The notes under the pieces were generated by a model, which made no database searches, was not told the origin of the DNA, and worked only from the letters and a program-made list of their open reading frames with translations. Both the position numbers and the translations under genes were made by a program. Below are positions 56,925 to 64,000 of a DNA stretch of 64,000 bases, piece after piece; the stretch's first letter is position 1, and each line of letters starts with the position of its first letter. Source of the stretch: Gerris lacustris (taxonomy: Eukaryota > Arthropoda > Insecta > Hemiptera > Gerridae); NCBI GenBank assembly GCA_951217055.1, contig OX578279.1, forward strand, positions 74,269,131 to 74,333,130. The letters run 5' to 3'.

Positions 56925-57184
56925 CAAGAAAAGGAAGCAATGGGCCACACAAATTATGAGACTATTCATTTTTGCTCCCGAGCTTATCGGCGTTAACGAA
57001 AGCATCGTAATTACTCTAAAGAACTAAATTTGTAAATGTATTTCAATTAAAAAATAAATGTGACCCCAATGGGAATAGAAACAGGTCCAAACAAAACACA
57101 CTCACAACTTACATGTGACCATTTGTCCAATAATAAAGAGGCAATAAGGAAACTATATGCCCGAATAATCGGCAGACTATTTTA
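56925..57184 (+). repeat. Tandem R-type pieces (tail then full short copy)
   Basis: An R tail (GGAAGCAATGGGCCACAC..ACTATTCATTTT) at 56932-56972 runs straight into an R head (TTTGCTCCCGAGCTTATCGG). That short copy ends at CGGCAGACTATTTT near 57184, giving head-to-tail joining of two copies. Confidence 0.55.
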
Positions 57185-57398
57185 AAATTGATTTTTAATA
57201 TACATAAAAAACGACTTAAGATCAACAAAACAAATGAAGTTTTAGAGTTGTTCATTTTCTTTCTTCATGTTTTTATTATATTATTATGCTTTCAATATAT
57301 TAAGAATTTTCTCACGTTTATCCAAATAATTGTTTAATTACTCAAGTGCGTTTTTTCTTTTATTTTTTCCATCTTTTATTATATTAATTATTTAATTT

Positions 57399-58126
57399 TG
57401 CTTCCGAGCTTACCGAAGGTAACGGAAGCATTGTGATCGACAAAATGTTATGTCTCCGATTTTAAAAATTCTAAGACAGAAATTCGTGTAAGACATCAGG
57501 GAACATTTCTCGTGTCTGTCGGTCTGTGTATCCGTAAATCCTTGAAACGTGTGACCTAGATTTTGATGAAATTTGGTAGACATGTTCATTTTACCAATGC
57601 CCAGGACGAGTTAGTTGAACAACGTTATCCATCGAACCGTTCACGCGCAACGCTCGCGTAAACGTAAGCTTTAAATGGGAAATTGGAATTTTTGGACGGG
57701 GAAAAAATCAAACTTCATCTATTCCATGAGTCAAACATTTTTTACAAATTCAATTTTTTAGGAAAACGAATAGCGACACCGGTATGAAAAGTGTTAAAAA
57801 TCGCTAAAACTATTAAATTTTTTACACAATAGACAATATCAGTAGCGCAACTATGGGCCCTCACGGGCCCGCATTGCGGGCGTGCCCCCGGTGCCAGAGG
57901 GGCCCCTAAACCAATGTCGAAGTGGGCCCCCTTAGAGGATAATAAAATCGTAATAGCTTGGAATATTATACTTCTATAACATTGTCAAGGGGCCCCCATT
58001 CAGTTCTGAATGGCAAATCCTTTGTTTTTTTTTTTTTGCACGTCAATGGGGGGCCCAATGTCCTAGCTATGCCACTAAACAATATAACAATAATTTTAAT
58101 GTTAATATAACAATAAAGTACATGTC
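57399..58126 (+). repeat. Hairpin-headed repeat R, copy split by J4
   Basis: Head TGCTTCCGAGCTTACCGAAG, middle like copy 5 (GGTAGACATGTTCATTTTAC, CAATGCCCAGGACGAGTT). Continues past the hAT-like insert at 57840-58077 as AACAATATAACAATAATTTT and stops near AAGTACATG. Confidence 0.75.
57840..58077. mobile_element. hAT-like MITE J4 with 8-bp TSD (one mismatch)
   Basis: GACAATAT at 57832-57839 and AACAATAT at 58078-58085. Ends CAGTAGCGCAACTATGGGCC / complement of CCTAGCTATGCCACTA. The uninterrupted host is visible at 43930-43975. Confidence 0.85.
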
Positions 58127-58499
58127 TGCTGTTTAGTAATTGTTTAATTAAAGATTAGATAAACAAACTTCAGTGTTTATTTATTGTTCTTTATCAACAA
58201 TGCTCATTAACTCAGAGGTAAATGAGCGAAGCGAATAGTATATAGTTCCCTTGTTAATTATTCAAAATTTCCATAAAAATATAATAATTACTACATTTCT
58301 CTTTATATACATATTATATAATTACGTGATTTATATGTATAACGATATGAAAAATAAAATTTATTTGAGAATTCAGATATCGGGACTGTAATTATATAGG
58401 TATTTTTTTAAATCGAAAAGTATGAATTTCTTCAGAGATATATTTATTATAGATAATTGATTTTTAGAATAACTCAATTTAATATTTGTTAAATTTGAT

Positions 58500-58870
58500 A
58501 TGTTACAGATATTACTGCTGGTACATTCAGTAGTTGGAATAGAGACGAAGATATGGTTCGAAGGAGATAAAGTGCCTGGACTTAACTACACTATCCAACC
58601 TCAGAACCCTATTTTTAGAAATCCTAATACAACCCGTTATGCAGTGTTAGCAGAACCAGTCAACTTTGTCAACGACCACATCGTTTCCAGGGGCTTGGGA
58701 AGACTGGCCTTACAAATGCAGTCTGTTCTGGGGTCACCTGGTAAGAACGCAGTGTTCTCTCCTCTAAGTGTAGCCCTTGCAATGGGACTAGTGCTGCTAG
58801 GAGCGAAAGGACAAACTTACATCGAAATAACAACAGCTCTTGGATTATCTAATAATACCGACCAAGCTGT
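58500..58870 (+). CDS. Serpin exon a
   Basis: Opens either at ATG 58500 or, if TTACAG at 58503-58508 is used as acceptor, at 58509 in the same frame. Donor GCTGT|GTAAGTATG. Holds the hydrophobic leader, the linker with a possible N-glycosylation site (NYT), and helices A and B. Confidence 0.85.
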
Positions 58871-61800
58871 GTAAGTATGATTAAAACAAGTTTAATTCCA
58901 ATAGGGAGAAAAAGTTATGATTTTGGATTAGTTTAGAGGGAGAGGGACTAAAGTAAGTTTTTCCTTCCCTGAACTCAAAAAGTAGGGAGAAAAAAAGGAT
59001 TGCCAACTTATTTATTTTATAAATAGTAGTGAAGTTGTTAAAAGTTGAAATAAGGTTGGCGACACTGCTTTTTCGACCTTTTTTTGTAATTTGCGCTTAT
59101 CATTGTTTAAACCTGCATCTAAATAACCTTCTATTTGAGTTTAACTGCAATTCTTATTTGTTTTTAATATTGAATCTCTTATAATCTGCTATTCCTTCGG
59201 CTTCGCCTCAAGAACCAACTTATTCGCTCAGGGAATAATGGCTTACTTTACTCCCTAGGTGCATGAATAACTATTACCATATTATTTAAATAACTCAAAA
59301 CAATTATTAAATGATTTGTTGTCTTTTTCAACCCATGTTAAATTTATTTCTGGTATTTTATCCTAACAAGAAAGACCCTTATTAGTCATATAAACAGTGA
59401 AGTTAAAATTAAACAGATTAAAGGATGGTGAAAGATGTGAACTAAGATTTTGCAGGAGTTTGGAATAAAAGTCTGTTGGATGATGAATAAAGTAAAAACA
59501 TTAATTTATACTATTCTTACAAAATTAGTATTGACTTTTGAAAGGCCGGAAAATAAAAAAAAAATGTGGAGGAACCAATGAGAGCACTGGATTTTGAATT
59601 CGAGGTCAGGACAACTAGACAAATAAAAATGTTATTGGCCCCACTCATTCCACAGGCCTAGTGGCTTTATTTTTTCCTTCCCATAGGTTGGCCAACCTGA
59701 GTGTCAAAAGTTAATACTAATTGTAAGAATAGTATAATCATGTCACTAATGAAACAATGCTATCTGCTTTATAATATTGATTAAAGAGCTTTAGTGATAC
59801 ACATTATACACTCTTTATTATTCACAGCAAGTTCCCCTGAATCTCAGAAAAAAACAACTAATGATGCGTATTAGCTCTACTGGTGGTGACTGCACCTTAA
59901 GAAGTGTAGATTCTGATGTTTCTTGGCAATTTTCGATAGTGGGAGAGTACACGTTTTTCTAATAGTCCAGGAGATAGCGTGCAAAAAAGTGTCTGACTAA
60001 CATCAAGCTAGAATTAGTAAATGTTTTGGTGCCTTTTAAGAATATGTGGCCAGCTAAGTTCGTCTGTGGGACATAGCTTGGCAATACACATTTGAAAAAA
60101 AAAAAACTGGTGGAAAGCGGCCATGTCCCGCCCTTTTTAGTGGACAATGCGATTTGCATGATCCTGAGTACGATGTTAGTTAGTAGACAAAAAATCAAGT
60201 TGATAATAGTTTGTCACTTAATAGGCTATGTAGTCATAAATTACTTCAAATCAAAGAGGTCACCTATTAAGTGAAAGAATACCATCAACTTGATTTTTGT
60301 CTACTAACTAATATCGTACTCAGGATCATGAAAATCGCATTGCCCACAAAAAAAGGGCGCCGCTCTCCATACTGGCTTGTTTTTTCAAGACTATTGCCAA
60401 GCTATGTCCCGCAAACGAACTTAGCGGACCACATATTTCTTAAAAGGCACCAAAACATTTACTTATACTTAATCAATTACTGTAATTAATTTTTTAGTCC
60501 CCCTTGCTCCACCATTGAGTGGGGGAATTACAGAAGGTACTCCTATTGAGAAGGGGTCACGTCACAACTTAGGAAGACCTAGAACTTCATTATGATATCT
60601 GAAGCCAATATTTGCAGTAATATAAAACTAACAGCAGCAATTATTCCAAAGTTTTTTTTAACGTGTTTTTAATATTATGTTATCAGCAATTTTAATCTTT
60701 GTATGCGTTTGTTAACAGGGTCGAGGAATTACATCAAGTGTTTGGAAAACTTTTTCAAATTCTAGAACAGAATTCAGATGAAGGCGTTTTACTAACTCTA
60801 GCCAGTGGTGTGTTCATTCAGAAAGACTTTAAAATTAGGCCTGAATACAGCGAGAAAGCCGAAGAACTCTACAGAGGAGAAGTCATGTCACTCGATTTCA
60901 AAGCTGAATCTGATAATTCCCGTAAAATAATCAACAGGTAATTTAAGTGTAATATTGCTCCAGTATTATTATTATAAATATGATTGACATAAGATTAGCA
61001 ATTTTGTACATCTACTAACCACTACTGTGATCTTTAGTGTGGAATATATCTCACTTCTCTGGGACTAAAACCCAACACGTCCATGTTGAACCAGTGGTTT
61101 CAGGCAAGTATGTAAACCACTTGGGTACACTAATCCCTTATATTGAATAATAACTAAGAAAAAGTTAAGAATTCATTTCCATTTCAGTTCAAATATTTAA
61201 TTTTATGTTTGATTTGAGCCTTTTTCAGTGTGCTTTGCAGAAAATAAACCAATTTTCAGTGCTACCAATATTATGTTACATACTTAAAGTTAAGAAGCAC
61301 AATTCACTTAATTATCAAATACTTTTTCAGTCATAATATATTGATTTTTTGATCTTTATTTAGTCATTTAAACATTATTTATAACAGTATTGTATTTAAT
61401 AACTTTATAATGTTGTCATGATAGAGACATAAATAAATAAACGCTATTCTATATGAATAATTATGACTTAAATTATAATAAAACTCAATCATTTTGAAGA
61501 CAACACAAAGAATGGTTTATTTATTTGTCTCCATAGTGGCAACATTAAAGTAATTAAATGCAACACTGTAATAAATCATATTTAAATAACTAAATAAAAC
61601 ACTGTAATAATAGTACATTAGGCGTCGAGAGCGGAAAGTAGCATTTTGCATGCGAGTGTGGAGTTTGCACCCGAGCGACAGCGAGGGTTGTAATACCACA
61701 CGAGCAATGCAAAATGCCATTTTCGCACGAGTTGCGTACCGTACTTTATCTACGATTGTTAGATTTAAATAATAAATACAGAAAAAAATAATAAACTTCC

Positions 61801-62690
61801 TGTATGTAAGTTCGTATTTCTCTTTTGATAAAGATGACATTAATTCATTAGTTGTATTTTGTGCGGAATTAATTATTTTGAGAGGCGTATTTCTCCTCAT
61901 ATTCGTCAAAATCACTTAAATCACTCATTGATTTTCACAAAAAAACTCTATATAAACAGTTACTTTAATAAAATAATAGCAAATTAGTTTTGTTAAATGT
62001 AAAAAAACTCACTAATCGTGCGTAAAGCTAAAGAATTCTTTACCACCCTAGGGCGGTAAAGAAGAGGAATTCTTCCAAACTATGAGACGCGCATGTGCAA
62101 TTAATAGAAGTACGTAAAGAATCACTTTCTACGCATCTAAACAGAGATACAATGTTTATATTTCGTAACAATCGTAGATAAATAATATTTAAATAACTAA
62201 ATACAACACTGTAATAAATAATGTTTAAATATCTAAATACAACACTGTAATAAATAATATTTAAATAACTAAATAAAGATCAACAAATCAATATATGACA
62301 TTTTCAATTTTAACTAGGTACTATAAAAACTTTATTTTAAATAATCATACCTACTTTTTTATTTTATGAATAGTATCAAAGAACAGTTTTAACCACTTTG
62401 GTATTTGGACATAATAATTTTTTTATGAAAAAGTTCTATAAAATTGCAGAAAAAAAACTTGCTCTTTGGTGCACATTTGAAAGATTTCTAAAAATATTTT
62501 AATTATAATATGGAGAATAATATTTTTGTGTGTTTTTCTCCTCTTTTAGTTGGGTGAAAAATCGAACCATGGGTCACATCCCAAATATTTTATCTGAGCC
62601 ATTGAGTCTTGATACAAAGATAATCATGGTCAACGCTATATTTTTCAATGGAAACTGGCTGACACCATTCCCTGTTGAATTTACAAGGAA
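58500..62690 (+). CDS. Secreted-type serpin, 5' part of gene, three exons
   Basis: Join 58500-58870, 60719-60937, 62550-62690 (731 nt, about 243 residues). Frames are continuous, each intron interrupting a codon after its second base. Family landmarks in order: helix A region VNFVNDHIVSRGLGRLALQ; FSPLSVALAMGLVLLGAKG (strand 6B and helix B); LLTLASGVFIQKDFKI; then INSWVKNRTMGHIPNIL and IIMVNAIFFNGNW (strand 3A). Serpins are about 400 residues, so the breach, reactive-centre loop and C-terminus are beyond the right edge; inhibitor versus non-inhibitor, and target protease, cannot be told. The N-terminus MLQILLLVHSVVG is a plausible signal peptide, followed by a linker of about 45 residues. The ATG overlaps an acceptor-like TTACAG, so the true first codon may lie in an upstream exon. 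Confidence 0.9.
59950..60490. repeat. Repeat Z, two copies head to head
   Basis: Reverse copy 59950-60240 and forward copy about 60242-60480 share GGATCATG(A/C)AAATCGCA and GACATAGCTTGGCAA or its complement, meeting at GTGACAAACTATTATC-type wording. Together they form a 0.5-kb palindrome in serpin intron a. Confidence 0.7.
60719..60937 (+). CDS. Serpin exon b
   Basis: Acceptor GTTAACAG, donor CAACAG|GTAATT, 219 nt. Encodes VEELHQVFGKLFQILEQ, TLASGVFIQKDFKIRPEY and GEVMSLDFKAESDNSRKIIN, the typical helix D to helix F region of a serpin. Confidence 0.92.
61612..62182 (-). mobile_element. Crypton-like deletion derivative, copy 4
   Basis: Reverse orientation, AGTACATTAGGCGTCG to CAATCGTAGATAAA. 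The ORF start (MSDLSDFDE) is frameshifted but the later part still reads [16 protein letters not shown] and [14 protein letters not shown] in another frame. Inserted inside a tandem of AACACTGTAATAAATAAT units (about 35 bp) that continues on both sides (61562-61611, 62183-62275). Lies in serpin intron b. Confidence 0.7.
62550..62690 (+). CDS. Serpin exon c
   Basis: Acceptor CTCCTCTTTTAG, donor GGAA|GTAAGT, 141 nt. Encodes WVKNRTMGHIPNIL, DTKIIMVNAIFFNGNW and PFPVEFTRK, the conserved strand-3A region. The next exon is not found before 64000. Confidence 0.92.
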
Positions 62691-62893
62691 GTAAGTAAAA
62701 TATCTTATTATAATTGTTTTCTTTAAATAAAATAATCAATGATCTATAAATATTTGTTATGTTAAATATATAAAAATGAGGAAAAGTAAAAAATATATAT
62801 GGTTTATTAGTCTGAGGAGGGCTTGGCTGCAATGGGCTTATACAATATTTGGGTTATAGACTTATTACAATTACTAGCAGCATCTAAACAAGG

Positions 62894-62926
<33 letters not shown>

Positions 62927-63102
62927 GAAAAAGTAAAATAAAGTACTTTATCATAACACACTTAATAGTAAAAATAGTGCAAGAATACCACGCAAAGAAT
63001 GTTCTTGAATGAATTAACTGCCCAAATTTTTTTGGGGGAATTTTTTGGTTTTTTTTTCTTGGGATTTTGTCTGTTAAGGGGTCCCTTAATATGTAAAAAA
63101 GC

Positions 63103-63671
63103 GTTGCCATATGGCAACGCTAGGATATTAGCCCTACAGTTTTTTCTCAGTAAATTTTTTTTAAATTTCTTTTAAAAAATGTATGTAAAAATACATTTTG
63201 AGTCAAAAAAGCACTAATAATACTAACAAAATAACAAATTTATTTAAACAAACGAAAAAGTAAATTAATTTTTTTTTTTTTACATAATTTGTAGGTACCT
63301 ATGCATCATGTTCGTCTGTAAAATTATGTAATTATTATTTGTTTTGTGCATGTTTTTTTGGTATTACCTTTACAAATAAATATATATATTATTCAATTGT
63401 TCCAAAAGAAATATAGATATTATTATATACATATTATTTTTAAAAGAATAGCCCTACTAATATTTTTCATTTATTAATGAGACCAGCTAGTTAATTATAC
63501 TTATTCAATTAGTTAAGAAACTAATTGAGAAATATTTAGAAAATAATCAATAAAAAATGAACGTTTGGAAAAAAATACATCAAAAGTTTGTATATAAAAT
63601 ATGATTGAATAAAATTATGACAGAAAAAAAAAAACTGTAAGGCTAATGTCCTAGCGTTGCCATATGGCAAC
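63103..63671. mobile_element. TIR element with palindromic tips
   Basis: 569 bp in serpin intron c. Both ends read GTTGCCATATGGCAACGC then TAGGA(T/C)ATTAGCC(C/T)TACAG and a T run (about 45-bp TIRs). The outer 16 bp GTTGCCATATGGCAAC is itself a palindrome. AT-rich interior without coding. No TSD assigned. The rest to 64000 is AT-rich without a recognised feature. Confidence 0.75.
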
Positions 63672-64000
63672 ATTCAAATTGACGCTCAATGTTAGGGCAG
63701 AAATATTAAATTTTGTGAAACTGCAATAATTTTATATTTTTAATTATTCTTTGTTCTAATAGTTTCATTACCAATAATAAAATGATTCAATTAATCAATT
63801 AATTAAAATTCTTTCCATATCACAAATTTGGAATAACCCATTTTTTAAACCTGCCTTGTCGCATACGCGTTGCACTAAATAAATAAATATAATAATACAC
63901 AATTAATTTAGTCCTGCTTTTGACATAATATTAACATTTAAAAAGTTCAATATTAACTTGGACCTCTTCAGACTCTAAAGGGAGGGGGGTTCTGTTGCTA

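Overview
This is a eukaryotic, very AT-rich, repeat-dense window that reads as an arthropod (most likely insect) genome. The evidence is three split or nested protein genes of animal type, TA-flanked and 8-bp-TSD DNA transposon remnants, long foldback elements, and long (TA)n tracts. Species cannot be named from the sequence.

Minus strand, 575-25069: the 5' half of FIG4, the Sac-domain PtdIns(3,5)P2 phosphatase. Seven coding exons (25004-25069, 10991-11192, 8577-8784, 6479-6567, 4309-4393, 2649-2928, 575-770) join in perfect frame over about 375 residues. The gene runs off the left edge before the catalytic motif. Intron 1 is about 13.8 kb and holds a second, intact, intronless minus-strand gene, GLYR1/NPAC (PWWP plus beta-hydroxyacid-dehydrogenase-like; 477 aa, 23447-24880), which begins 123 bp downstream of FIG4 exon 1. 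The simplest reading is a nested retrocopy or a gene that lost its introns.

25070-58499: about 33 kb with no gene I can recognise. It is a layered graveyard of non-autonomous transposons: hAT-like elements with exact 8-bp target duplications (including a 4.4-kb one containing two more), a piggyBac-like TTAA element, foldback elements with TTA duplications, a hairpin-headed repeat family in about nine copies, short Crypton-like deletion derivatives, tRNA-bearing repeats, minisatellites, and (TA)n arrays up to about 500 bp.

Plus strand, 58500-62690 onward: the 5' half of a secreted-type serpin. Three exons (58500-58870, 60719-60937, 62550-62690) join in frame. The reactive-centre loop lies past the right edge. 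Its introns carry a head-to-head repeat pair, a Crypton-like derivative and a TIR element.

The genes do not form a pathway. FIG4 acts on endolysosomal phosphoinositides, GLYR1 on nucleosomes and transcription, and the serpin on extracellular proteases. The most unusual items are the nested intronless GLYR1, a repeat family that keeps only the first ~50 codons of a tyrosine-recombinase-like ORF plus a long hairpin (one copy with a paralogous empty site nearby), and a foldback element with a tRNA-like unit in each arm.
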